Assembly: GCF_026540895.1 (NCBI RefSeq)
Contig: NZ_JALNUR010000004.1
Span: forward strand, 1 to 64,000
Length of the DNA stretch: 64,000 nucleotides
Source: Sphingomonas sp. GM_Shp_1
GTDB taxonomy: Bacteria; Pseudomonadota; Alphaproteobacteria; Sphingomonadales; Sphingomonadaceae
Reading direction: 5' to 3'
Shown here: piece after piece, positions 7,865 through 16,239 of the stretch
Layout of the letters: every line of letters starts with the position of its first letter
Numbering within the stretch: the first letter of the stretch is position 1
Notes under the pieces: generated by a model
What the model saw: the letters and a program-made list of their open reading frames with translations, nothing else
Database searches by the model: none
What the model was told of the DNA's origin: nothing
Position numbers and translations under genes: made by a program

Positions 7865-9120
7865 CAGCGTGTCTCGAACCGATTGCGGAGGTAGATGGCC
7901 AGCCCGTTCATCGCGAGCAGGAAGACGAGAAGGACGATGATCGCGGCCGAGGTCTTTTCGATGAAGCCCCGGTCCACTTGGTCCGACCAAAGGAAGATTT
8001 GCACCGGCAGCACGGTCGCCGGATCGGTCAGCCCGCGCGGCGGTGCTGCGATGAAGGCGCGCATGCCGATCATGAGGAGCGGCGCGGTTTCGCCCAGCGC
8101 GCGGGCCATGCCGATGATCGTGCCGGTCAATATGCCGGGCAGGGCCAGCGGCAGCACATGGTGAAAGATCACCTGCACCCGCGACGCGCCGACCGCCAGC
8201 GCGGCGTCGCGGATCGAGGGCGGCACCGCCTTGATCGCGTTGCGCCCGGCGATGACGATCACCGGCATGGTCATCAGCGCCAGGGTCAGGCCGCCGACCA
8301 AGGGGGCCGACCGGGGAAGCCCGAAGCTCCCCAGGAACACCGCCAGCCCCAGCAGGCCGAAGATGATCGAGGGCACCGCCGCCAGATTGTTGATCGACAC
8401 CTCGATCATGTCGGTCCAGCGGTTCTTCGGCGCATACTCCTCGAGGTATAGCGCGGCCAGAACACCGATGGGGAAGGCCAGCGCCAGCGTGACCAGCATG
8501 GTCAGCAGCGACCCCTTGGCCGCGCCCCATATACCGACCCGCGTCGGGTCGGTCGCATCGGCGTCGCGCAGGAAGCCGATATTCCATCCGGTCGACACCA
8601 GCCCGCGCGCGCGCAACCGGGCGACGACCCGCTCGGCCTCCGGCGTACCCTCACCCTTGGCGGCGACGTCATAGACGCTGGCGACGGGCAGGCTGAAATC
8701 ACTGGTTCGACGGAGGAGCGAAGGGTCGGCCTTCACCGCATCGCGGACCACGATCCACGCGCCGGGCGACAGCAGGTCGACCCCGTCCGGCCCGAAGGCG
8801 TTGGTCGCCGCGCGGTCGACCGCGTCCTCCAGCCCCGCACCCGCCAGTGCCAGATCGGCCCCGCGCCCCTTCAGCCGGACGGGCTCGATGGGAAGCTCCG
8901 CCGCCGCCAGATCGATCGGCAAGGTGACGCGCGTCTCGGTGAAGCCGCGAAAGCCCTGGGCGATCATCGTAATGAGGAGGAACGCCAGGAACGCCGCCGA
9001 CAGCGCGACCGCCGCCGCGCCCATCCGGCGGAACCGGCGCTCGGCGGCATAGCGGCGACGCAAGCGCCGCGCCATCGCCGGGCTGCCCCAGCGGTCTGTG
9101 GACGAGGGCGGCCTATTCAT
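7861..9120 (-). CDS. pstA: Phosphate ABC transporter permease PstA (long form)
   Basis: A 419-residue inner-membrane permease, longer than the roughly 290 residues of the E. coli protein. The extra part is an N-terminal block with one membrane segment (about residues 34-54) and a soluble domain of around 130 residues before the BPD transmembrane domain. The EAA loop is visible as [24 protein letters not shown] sequence at the end of the C-terminal half. It overlaps pstC by eight bases upstream and pstB by four bases downstream. No good ribosome site precedes the ATG at 9120, so translation is likely coupled to pstC; an alternative Met lies 15 residues further in. Confidence 0.92.
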   Translation of the reverse strand: MNRPPSSTDRWGSPAMARRLRRRYAAERRFRRMGAAAVALSAAFLAFLLITMIAQGFRGFTETRVTLPIDLAAAELPIEPVRLKGRGADLALAGAGLEDAVDRAATNAFGPDGVDLLSPGAWIVVRDAVKADPSLLRRTSDFSLPVASVYDVAAKGEGTPEAERVVARLRARGLVSTGWNIGFLRDADATDPTRVGIWGAAKGSLLTMLVTLALAFPIGVLAALYLEEYAPKNRWTDMIEVSINNLAAVPSIIFGLLGLAVFLGSFGLPRSAPLVGGLTLALMTMPVIVIAGRNAIKAVPPSIRDAALAVGASRVQVIFHHVLPLALPGILTGTIIGMARALGETAPLLMIGMRAFIAAPPRGLTDPATVLPVQIFLWSDQVDRGFIEKTSAAIIVLLVFLLAMNGLAIYLRNRFETRW

Positions 9121-10489
9121 AGCTTTCCCGATACCGCTTCACCACGCTCAGTGCGACGATGTTGAGGAGCAGGGTGATGACGAACAGCGTCAGGCCCAGT
9201 GCGAAGGCGGCAAGCGTCTTGGGGCTGTCGAACTCCGCCTCGCCGGTCAGCAGGTCGACGATCTGGCGCGTGACGGTGGTCGTGCTGGCGAAGGGGTTCG
9301 CGGTCAGCGTGGCGACGCCGCTCGCCGCCATGACGACGATCATCGTCTCGCCGATCGCGCGGCTGACCGCGAGCAGGACACCGCCGACGACGCCGGGCAG
9401 GGCGGCGGGCAGCATGACGCGGGTGATCGTCTCGGACGGGGTCGCGCCCATCGCCAGGCTGCCGTCGCGCATCGAACTGGGGACTGCGGCCAGGCTGTCA
9501 TCGGCCATGGACGAGACGAAGGGGATGATCATCACCCCCATGACCAGCCCGGCGGCCAGCGCGCTTTCGGACGAGGCCCAGTCGATGCCGATCGCGACCG
9601 CGAATTGCCGCACGGCGGGGGCGACGGTCAACGCGGCGAAATAGCCATAGACGACGGTCGGGATGCCCGCGAGCACCTCCAGCACAGGCTTCATGATTCG
9701 GCGCACGCGCGGCGCGGCATATTGGGTCAGATAGATGGCGCTCATCAGGCCGAAGGGGATGGCGACCGCCATGGCGATCACCGCGCCGATGAAGAAGGTC
9801 CCCCAGAACAACGGCACCGCCCCCAGCGACGCGCCGGGATCGCGCGGGTCGATGACCTGCGGGCTCCAATGGGTGCCGAACAGGAAGTCGGTGATCGGCA
9901 CGACCGAGAAGAAGCGTCCGGCCTCGTACAATAGGGAAGCCACGATTCCGGCGGTGGTCAGGATCGCGATGAGTGAAGCGGCGAGGAGGAGGCCCAGCAC
10001 CACCCGCTCGATCCGGGTGCGCGCCGAGAAACCGGGCTTCACCTGCAGATAGGCATAGGCCCCCCCGGCCAGCGCCAGCAGCAGGACGATCGCGGTGGCG
10101 ATCCAGTCGATCCGCGTCTGCGCCCGGTCATAGGCGGGGGCGAGCGTCCTCGACAGCGCGTGGAAGGCGCCATGCGCACGCCCCGCCGCCAGCGCGCGCG
10201 CCTCGGACAGGATCGCCGCCCGCTCGAAACCCGGCGCGGGCAGTTGCGCGGCGGCGGGGACGTGCAGCACCATGTCGGTGACGAGCGCGGGCGAGGTCGC
10301 CGACCAGATGGCGAGGAAGATCATCGGCGGCACCGTGGTCCACAGTGCGACATACCAGCCGTGATGATGGGGCAGCGAACTGACCCGCGCGCTGGACCGC
10401 CGCCGAAAGCCGAGCGCGCGCATCCGCGTCGAGGCCCAGGCGATGATGCCCAGCCCCAGGATCAGGATGAGGAGGATCACGCCGCTCAT
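9113..10489 (-). CDS. pstC: Phosphate ABC transporter permease PstC (long form)
   Basis: A 458-residue permease with an N-terminal extension of roughly 140 residues that includes two extra membrane segments. The core BPD_transp_1 domain starts near the segment GTFFIGAVIAMAVAIPFGLM and contains the EAA loop (DGSLAMGATPSETITRVMLP). It forms the channel with PstA. The ATG at 10489 overlaps the pstS stop as ATGA. Extended PstC and PstA subunits are common in alphaproteobacteria; the role of the extensions is not established. Confidence 0.92.
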   Translation of the reverse strand: MSGVILLILILGLGIIAWASTRMRALGFRRRSSARVSSLPHHHGWYVALWTTVPPMIFLAIWSATSPALVTDMVLHVPAAAQLPAPGFERAAILSEARALAAGRAHGAFHALSRTLAPAYDRAQTRIDWIATAIVLLLALAGGAYAYLQVKPGFSARTRIERVVLGLLLAASLIAILTTAGIVASLLYEAGRFFSVVPITDFLFGTHWSPQVIDPRDPGASLGAVPLFWGTFFIGAVIAMAVAIPFGLMSAIYLTQYAAPRVRRIMKPVLEVLAGIPTVVYGYFAALTVAPAVRQFAVAIGIDWASSESALAAGLVMGVMIIPFVSSMADDSLAAVPSSMRDGSLAMGATPSETITRVMLPAALPGVVGGVLLAVSRAIGETMIVVMAASGVATLTANPFASTTTVTRQIVDLLTGEAEFDSPKTLAAFALGLTLFVITLLLNIVALSVVKRYRESYE

Positions 10490-11532
10490 GACGGCAGATG
10501 TGCCGGATCGAGCGGAATTTCCCTGGTGATGATCGTGCGGGCCTGCGCCTGGACCGCAGCGGGCGACGCGATCAGGCCGCGCCGCGTCAGGGGGCCGTTC
10601 GCGCCCCAATTCGCGGCATAGAGCGTCAGGAAGCGCCGCAAGCCCGGAATGGCGTCGAGATGCGCCTTCTTCACATAGATATAGAGCGGGCGAGACCCCG
10701 GATAACGATCGGCGGCGATCGCGTCATAGGTCGGTGCGACCCCGTCGATGGTGACGCCGTTCACCGTCTGGCGGTTCTCCTCCAGATAGGAATAGCCGAA
10801 CACGCCCAGCGCATCCGGATTGGCCTGGAGCTTCTGGACGATCAGATTGTCGTTCTCGCCCGCGTCGATATAGGCGCCGTCATCGCGGACGCGCGTGCAG
10901 AGCAGATGGTGCGCCAGCGGATCGCGCTCGGCCAGCGCCCGCGCCTGCGGCTCGACCGCGTCGCATCCGCGCATCAGGATCAGTTCGGCCAGGGCGTCGC
11001 GGGTGCCGCTGGTCGCCGGTGGGCCATAGACCTGGATCGGAATGGCGGGCAGCGCCGGGTTCACGTCGCGCCAGGTCCGTGCGCGATTGGGCTTGCCGCC
11101 CGGATGCGCGCCGATCGCGCGATAAATGTCGGCGGTGGTCAGCGCCATGCGCGGCCCGCGCTTCGACTCGGCGAAGGCGATGCCGTCGATCCCGATGGGG
11201 ATTTCCAGCACCTCCCCCGCGCCATGCGCCGCGCAGTCGCGATATTCGCCCGCCTTCATCCGGCGCGAGGCGTTCTCGATGTCCGGATGTCCCGCCCCGA
11301 TCCCGGCGCAGAACAATTTCATGCCAGCACCCGTGCCGGTCGACTCGATGACCGGCGCCTTGGCCTCGGGATCGGCGGCGACGAAGCGCTCGGCGATGAT
11401 GGTGGTGAAGGGATAGACGGTCGAGGACCCGACCGCCGTGATCTGCTCGCGCACGCCCGCGCCGCCGCCATTGGCCTGATCGTGACAGGCCGCCAGCGCG
11501 AACATCGCGGCGAGAAGGCAGGGCAGGCGCAT
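10486..11532 (-). CDS. pstS: Phosphate-binding lipoprotein PstS
   Basis: A 348-residue substrate-binding protein for phosphate import. It has a short lipoprotein signal with lipobox LAAC (cysteine at residue 16), so it is membrane-anchored rather than free. The N-terminal phosphate-binding loop is AVGSSTVYPFTT, and STGTGAGMKLFC and PPATSGTRDA form further ligand-contact loops. The gene follows phoR after 72 bases and overlaps pstC by four bases. A likely PHO box lies 65 bases upstream. Confidence 0.94.
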   Translation of the reverse strand: MRLPCLLAAMFALAACHDQANGGGAGVREQITAVGSSTVYPFTTIIAERFVAADPEAKAPVIESTGTGAGMKLFCAGIGAGHPDIENASRRMKAGEYRDCAAHGAGEVLEIPIGIDGIAFAESKRGPRMALTTADIYRAIGAHPGGKPNRARTWRDVNPALPAIPIQVYGPPATSGTRDALAELILMRGCDAVEPQARALAERDPLAHHLLCTRVRDDGAYIDAGENDNLIVQKLQANPDALGVFGYSYLEENRQTVNGVTIDGVAPTYDAIAADRYPGSRPLYIYVKKAHLDAIPGLRRFLTLYAANWGANGPLTRRGLIASPAAVQAQARTIITREIPLDPAHLPS

Positions 11533-11596
11533 CGAAATCCTCAGGCCACCGGAACGGGTGCGAACTGGCCGCTGCCACGTTCACCATACCCCCGTG

Positions 11597-11625
11597 TGAC
11601 ATTTCTATTGCGCTTTTGTGACAGC
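11597..11625 (-). promoter_or_regulatory. Probable PHO box upstream of pstS
   Basis: Read on the minus strand, CTGTCAC (11625-11619) and ATGTCAC (11603-11597) lie 22 bases apart, which is two 11-base PHO-box steps; the middle repeat (GCGCAAT) is degenerate. TGTCA repeats at 11-base spacing are the known PhoB-binding pattern. The first repeat lies inside the last codons of phoR, and pstS starts 65 bases downstream, so pstSCAB-phoU-phoB probably has its own PhoB-activated promoter. Confidence 0.6.
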
Positions 11626-12849
11626 GTCCTCGGAAACCCCTTTCGCGGCGGTCTTCGCGATGGGGAGGCGCACGGAAATGGTCGTGCCCACGCCGACCTC
11701 GCTGGCGATTTCCAGCCGACCGCGATGGCGCTCGACGATATGCTTGACGATCGCCAGGCCCAGGCCGGTGCCGCCGATACTGCGGCTGCGTCCCGAATCG
11801 ACGCGGTAGAAGCGCTCGGTCAGGCGGGGCAGGTGATTGGCGGCGATCCCTTCGCCCTGATCGGCGACGGTCAGCCGCAGCTTGATATCGTCCTGTTCCA
11901 GCGTCACGCGGACCGGCGTGTCGGCGCGACCATATTTCATCGCATTGCCGATCAGGTTGTGGAGCATCTGCGACAATTGCGCCCGGTCGCCCACGACCGG
12001 CGGCAGATCCTCTCCGAGGTCGCACACGATATCCGCCGCGCGGGGCGAGCCGGAGTCCAGAAATTCCTCGTGAACATCCTCGACCAGATCGACCAGATCG
12101 ACCGGCTGGGCGGGCTGGCGGTATTTGTCCGCCTCGATCCGGCTGAGCGAGATCAGGTCCTCGACCAGCCGCTGCATCCGCCGGGCCTCGTCGAACATCA
12201 CCTTCAGGAAACGGGCGCGAATTTCGGGGTCGTCGCCCGCTTCGTCGCCCAGCGTCTCGATGAAACCGAGAATGGAGGCCAGCGGCGTGCGCAGCTCGTG
12301 GCTGGCATTGGCGACGAAATCGACGCGCATCCGCTCGGCGGCGTCATGCGCGGTCTGGTCGATCAGATGGACGATACGCTGACCCCCGGTCGTATCCGCG
12401 ACCCGCATTTCCCAGCGTTGTTCCAGCGAGCCCAGTCCGACCAGCGAGATCGGCTGACCCGGCTCGGTCACGCCGCCCTGGGCCAGCAGGCGATCGGCGG
12501 CGGCGGGGTGGCGGATTGCGATGCGGGCATCCTCCCCGACGATATGCGCGCCCAGCAAGGCGCGGGCGGACCGGTTGGCGAGGACGACCTGTCCCTTCTC
12601 GATCAGCAGCACCGGCTCGACGATCGCGTCCAGCGCTTCCTCCAGCAGAGGCGACAGCGGTCCCCGCCCGTCCTCGGGCGAGGCTTGCTCCTCATCCTTG
12701 TGCGGCACGCCTTCGCTCGCCACGAGAGCAGCCGCGATGCCGCCGACCAGGGTGATGATCGCCGGGGCGGGGCCGCTGGTCATGAACACCACGATCGCGG
12801 CGACGACGATGACGACGATGGCCCATAAGGTGCGAATGCCGAATCCCAT
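11605..12849 (-). CDS. phoR: Phosphate regulon sensor kinase PhoR
   Basis: A 414-residue membrane histidine kinase. Two hydrophobic segments lie at about residues 8-23 and 28-45 with almost no periplasmic loop, as expected for PhoR. A PAS-like domain (about 70-165), a dimerisation domain with phospho-accepting His184 (ASHELRTPLASILGF) and an HATPase domain follow (NLIGNAMKYG, DQGEGI, GGTGLGLAI). It phosphorylates PhoB when phosphate is scarce. It is first in the run, 72 bases before pstS, and is divergent from the HPr-rel-A cluster. Confidence 0.94.
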   Translation of the reverse strand: MGFGIRTLWAIVVIVVAAIVVFMTSGPAPAIITLVGGIAAALVASEGVPHKDEEQASPEDGRGPLSPLLEEALDAIVEPVLLIEKGQVVLANRSARALLGAHIVGEDARIAIRHPAAADRLLAQGGVTEPGQPISLVGLGSLEQRWEMRVADTTGGQRIVHLIDQTAHDAAERMRVDFVANASHELRTPLASILGFIETLGDEAGDDPEIRARFLKVMFDEARRMQRLVEDLISLSRIEADKYRQPAQPVDLVDLVEDVHEEFLDSGSPRAADIVCDLGEDLPPVVGDRAQLSQMLHNLIGNAMKYGRADTPVRVTLEQDDIKLRLTVADQGEGIAANHLPRLTERFYRVDSGRSRSIGGTGLGLAIVKHIVERHRGRLEIASEVGVGTTISVRLPIAKTAAKGVSEDAVTKAQ

Positions 12850-12960
12850 GGCATGCCGATGTAGCGGGCGGCGTGCGGCCTGTCTTCCTCCCAGCTTGGG
12901 TCAGCCTCCGTTCGCGTGGGTGCTTGTCGGGCGGGCGCGAATATGGAACACCGCGCCGTC

Positions 12961-13398
12961 ATGGATGACATGACCCCATCCCCCGAAAATCCGGCCCCCG
13001 ACAATGGGGTGGAGCCCGTCGCCGGCACGTCGCCCGTCACCAGCCGGCGGATGCTGATGCTCGGTGCCGTCGGGGCGAGCGCGGTGGTCGCGATCCGCCC
13101 GGCGCTGGCGCAGACGGCGGGATCGGTGCTGAACTGCCAGATCCCCGTGCCCGATCCGGGGCGCGCGGGCAGCTATATCGCGCTCGACGGAACGACGGTC
13201 CCGGCGCGTACCCTGGGCGCCTTCGCGCCGCCGAGCCGCCCCTATACGGGCGAGGAGGTTCGTCAGGCGCTGCAAGGCGGGATGCTGCCCAACTCGAATT
13301 TCCTCAGCAACCGGGCCTATCTCAACTATATTCGGCGATTGCAGCGCGGGCAGGGCGGCTTCACCTGCTATGCCTCGTTGCAGATGCCGGGCAATTGA
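12961..13398 (+). CDS. Tat-signal small exported protein of the HPr-rel-A cluster
   Basis: A roughly 145-residue protein with an acidic/Pro-rich N-terminus, a twin-arginine-type signal (SRRMLMLGAVGASAVVA ending ALAQ) and a mature domain of about 95 residues. The mature part has one Cys near its start (VLNCQIP) and one near its C-terminus (GGFTCYAS), suggesting a disulfide or a modification site. No known family is recognised. The start is uncertain among ATGs at 12943, 12961 and 12970, none with a strong ribosome site. It begins a unit with a PqqD-like protein and an HprK-related kinase, five bases apart, so it is a plausible substrate or partner of that system. Confidence 0.65.
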   Translation: MDDMTPSPENPAPDNGVEPVAGTSPVTSRRMLMLGAVGASAVVAIRPALAQTAGSVLNCQIPVPDPGRAGSYIALDGTTVPARTLGAFAPPSRPYTGEEVRQALQGGMLPNSNFLSNRAYLNYIRRLQRGQGGFTCYASLQMPGN

Positions 13399-13402
13399 GG
13401 CC

Positions 13403-13687
13403 ATGAGCGGCCCGCGCTACCGCGCGGCGGCGGCGGAATTGCTGATCGTCGAGCCGCTCGATCTGTTCACCGCCGTCTTCCATCGGCCCTCGGGCATGAC
13501 GCATCTGCTGACCGAACCCGCGCCACAGATATTGGAGGTGCTCGCCGGGGAGACTCTGACCGCCGAGGCGCTGCTGGCCCGGCTGTCGCAGGATTACGAA
13601 CTGGGCGACGCGGCGGGTGAGGGGGCCGCGATGTTGCAAGCCCGGCTGGAGGAATTGGAAGCGGCGGGGCTGATCGACGCGCGGTGA
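13403..13687 (+). CDS. PqqD-like peptide chaperone, HPr-rel-A system
   Basis: A 94-residue protein with the PqqD/RRE fold pattern: beta strands with HRPSGMTHLLTEPAP, then helical stretches (ILEVLAGETLTAEALLARL) and a C-terminal helix ending LEAAGLIDA. PqqD-type domains bind leader peptides of ribosomally made, modified peptides. The sequence and its neighbour fit the family annotated as HPr-rel-A system PqqD-family peptide chaperone. The stop overlaps the GTG start of the kinase gene (GTGA). No precursor peptide gene is obvious apart from the small exported protein just upstream. Confidence 0.7.
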   Translation: MSGPRYRAAAAELLIVEPLDLFTAVFHRPSGMTHLLTEPAPQILEVLAGETLTAEALLARLSQDYELGDAAGEGAAMLQARLEELEAAGLIDAR

Positions 13688-14529
13688 GGCATCATGTCAC
13701 CTTGCGGGTCGGGCCGGTCGGCTTTCGGATCGGGTCGGACTGGCGCGATCCCATCGACGCGGTGACGGCGCTCTATCGCGATTATCCGCGCGCCGACTTC
13801 GCCGATTACACGGTTCGTCTGGAGGCGGCGTCGCCCATGCGTCGCTGGTTTCGGCCATCCATCCATATCGCGGGCGATTACCGCCTACCCGAAGCGGCAC
13901 CTCTTCCGCTGGCGCAAGGGCTGTTGGCGGCGGAACTGGGGATGAACCTTCAGATGGCGCTGGGTCATCGCCGTCATCTGCTGCTGCACGCGGCGGTGGT
14001 CGCGCGGGACGACCGGGCGATGCTGATGAGCGGCATTTCGGGTGCGGGCAAGTCGACGCTGTCGCTGCTGCTGGCCCGGCGCGGCTGGCGCTTCCTGGGC
14101 GACGAATTTGCGCTGATCGACCCGCTGACGGGGCTGGCCTGTCCCTTTCCGCGCCCCATCAGCCTGAAGAATGAAAGCCTGTCGGTCATCCCGCCGGACA
14201 GCCACACCGGCCCTTTGCTCACCGGCACGCCCAAGGGCGATATCCGCCATGTCGCCCCCGACGCGCCGGCGATCGCCGCGATGGATCGTCCGGCGCGACC
14301 GGCGCTGCTGGTCTTTCCTCGCTTCGGCTTTCCCTCCGCCAGCCGGGTGCTGCCCCCAGCCGAAGCCTTTGTCCGCCTGACCCAGGCGTCGACGAACTAT
14401 GTCGCGATGGGCGAGGCGGGGTTTCGCGCGCTCACCCGTTTGCGCAGCCAGGTGCCCGCCGTCGCGCTCGACTATCCGGACGGTGCGGCGGGTGTAGCGG
14501 CGGTGGAGGCGTTGTGGGACGCGCTGTGA
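13684..14529 (+). CDS. HprK-related kinase A
   Basis: A 281-residue protein with a P-loop of the HPr kinase/PEP-carboxykinase type, GISGAGKST at residues 117-125, preceded by LLLHAAVVARDD and followed by FLGDEFALI, where the acidic pair resembles the second HprK motif. It lacks the N-terminal domain of true HPr kinase and there is no HPr gene beside it, so the substrate is likely something else. It starts with GTG overlapping the stop of the PqqD-like gene, and its own stop overlaps the GTG of the next gene, so all three are coupled. The catalytic activity is inferred only from the motif. Confidence 0.75.
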   Translation: MRHHVTLRVGPVGFRIGSDWRDPIDAVTALYRDYPRADFADYTVRLEAASPMRRWFRPSIHIAGDYRLPEAAPLPLAQGLLAAELGMNLQMALGHRRHLLLHAAVVARDDRAMLMSGISGAGKSTLSLLLARRGWRFLGDEFALIDPLTGLACPFPRPISLKNESLSVIPPDSHTGPLLTGTPKGDIRHVAPDAPAIAAMDRPARPALLVFPRFGFPSASRVLPPAEAFVRLTQASTNYVAMGEAGFRALTRLRSQVPAVALDYPDGAAGVAAVEALWDAL

Positions 14530-15542
14530 CGCCGGTCGAGCGGCTGGTGGGGCTGCTTCGCGAGCCGACCGGGGCGGTGGCTCTGTCACTGACCGAATGG
14601 ACCGATGTGCTGACCGTGGCGCGCGCGGAGCTGCTGTTGGGAACGCTCGCCCACCGTGTCGACGGATTGGCACTGCCAGCACCGGTGGCACGGGTTCTGG
14701 CCGATGCGCGTGCCGAGGCGGAGGAGACACGCCGCGCGGCGCTATGGGAAGCGAACCGGGTGGCGCGGGCGCTGACGCCGCTGGGGATTCCCACCATTCT
14801 ATTGAAGGGCACCGCGTTCGTCGCGGCGGGACTGGCGGCGGGACGGGGGCGGTCGATCGGCGACTGCGATATCCTGGTCCCGCGCGCGACCTTGCCCGAG
14901 GCAGAGGCGCTGTTGGCGCAGGCCGGCTGGGAATGGGTGAAGGCCGATCCCTATGACGATCATTATTATCGGGAGTGGATGCACGAACTCCCGCCGCTGA
15001 TCCACCGCGAGCGGGACCGGATGCTCGATGTTCACCATACCATCCTGCCGCCGACCGCACCGCCCAAGCCGGATGCGGCGGCGCTGATCGCCCGGGCCGA
15101 AAAGCTGGACGGTGGGCTGGCCGTGCTGTCGCATGCCGACATGATCGTCCACGCCGCCGCGCATCTGTTCGCGGATGGCGATCTGACCGGCGGGCTTCGC
15201 AACCTATGGGATATCCACGCCCTGATCGAGGAGCGCGGATGCGACAGCGTCGAAAGCCAGGCGGCGCGCCATGATCTTGCGGACGCCGTTGCCCGCGCCC
15301 TGCGCCTGGCCCATGCCATCTATGCCACGCCGGTACCGCCCGCCTATCGGCGATCGACCGTGATCGACCATCTCTATCGCCGTCGGATGCTGGCGCGGGA
15401 CGGTTGGGGGCGGGGGCGGCACCCGGTGACACGGGGCGCCTTCTATCTTCGCTCCCATGCCATCCGAATGCCGCTGCCGCTGCTCGCCCGACATTTGTGG
15501 ATCAAATGGCGGAAGGGGAAAGCCGCGCCAGCGTCGGAATGA
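14526..15542 (+). CDS. Nucleotidyltransferase-fold protein of the HPr-rel-A cluster
   Basis: A roughly 338-residue protein of the NTP_transf_5-like family. The nucleotidyltransferase signature is visible as ILLKGTAFVAAGLAAG followed by RSIGDCDILVPR, with the metal-binding D-x-D (DCDILV). The later part contains HDxH-like segments and HADMIVHAAAHLF. The substrate is unknown. GTG at 14526 overlaps the kinase stop as GTGA; an upstream in-frame GTG at 14514 has GGAGG four bases before it and is a fair alternative. The 3' end overlaps the convergent phosphatase gene by 41 bases. Confidence 0.72.
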   Translation: MTPVERLVGLLREPTGAVALSLTEWTDVLTVARAELLLGTLAHRVDGLALPAPVARVLADARAEAEETRRAALWEANRVARALTPLGIPTILLKGTAFVAAGLAAGRGRSIGDCDILVPRATLPEAEALLAQAGWEWVKADPYDDHYYREWMHELPPLIHRERDRMLDVHHTILPPTAPPKPDAAALIARAEKLDGGLAVLSHADMIVHAAAHLFADGDLTGGLRNLWDIHALIEERGCDSVESQAARHDLADAVARALRLAHAIYATPVPPAYRRSTVIDHLYRRRMLARDGWGRGRHPVTRGAFYLRSHAIRMPLPLLARHLWIKWRKGKAAPASE

Positions 15543-16194
15543 GATCGCCATAGCCGTCGATGATCGCATCGCCCCCCAGCGTCTCGACGGGCTGGCTCAG
15601 AAAGCCGAAGGAACAGGCGATCACTGGCAGCCCGGCGGCCTTGGCGGCCTGCACGTCGAAGATCGAATCGCCGACAAAGGCCGCCGTCCCGCCCCCGCAT
15701 CGCTCGACCAGCGCCTGGATCGGCACCGGCGAGGGTTTGGCGACCCCCAGCGTGTCGCCGCCGATGATCGCCGCGAACCGATCGGTCAGCCCCAGTGCAT
15801 CGAGGATAGCGCGGGCGAAATGCTCCAGCTTGTTGGTCATGATCCCCATGGTCACGCCGCGCGCCGCCAGTTGGTCGAGCGCGGCCAGCGCACCGGGAAA
15901 GGGCGCGGTGTGGATGGCGAGATGGCCTTCATAATAGTCGAGCAACCGGCGATGCAGCAGGTCCAGCGTCTCCGGATCATAGCCCCCCGTGGCGTCGAGC
16001 CCATGGCGAAGCATCGCCCGTGCGCCGCCGCCGATCATCGGCTTCACCGCCTCGACGCTCAGCAGCGGCCGTCCGATCGACGCCAGCGCATGGTTGACCG
16101 CCGCCGCCAGATCGCCGCTGGTATCCAGCAGCGTGCCGTCCAGGTCGAAGCCGACGATGGAAAAGGGAAAACCGTCCGGTGAATTCGCGTCCAT
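15502..16194 (-). CDS. gph: Phosphoglycolate phosphatase-like HAD hydrolase
   Basis: A 230-residue HAD-superfamily phosphatase. Motif I is GFDLDGTLLDT with the nucleophilic Asp, motif II is GIMTNK, and motif III/IV is GDTLGVAKPSP then FVGDSIFDVQAA. The cap domain lies in between. The closest family is Gph, which clears 2-phosphoglycolate from DNA repair or oxygenase side reactions; other HAD phosphatases look similar. The ATG at 16194 is the family start; the frame is open much further upstream as a shadow of glmU. It is divergent from glmU by 45 bases. Confidence 0.85.
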   Translation of the reverse strand: MDANSPDGFPFSIVGFDLDGTLLDTSGDLAAAVNHALASIGRPLLSVEAVKPMIGGGARAMLRHGLDATGGYDPETLDLLHRRLLDYYEGHLAIHTAPFPGALAALDQLAARGVTMGIMTNKLEHFARAILDALGLTDRFAAIIGGDTLGVAKPSPVPIQALVERCGGGTAAFVGDSIFDVQAAKAAGLPVIACSFGFLSQPVETLGGDAIIDGYGDLIPTLARLSPSAI

Positions 16195-16239
16195 GATCCT
16201 ATCCGTCGCCGTTCTGTGACTGGCCTTGGCCGGAAAAGC

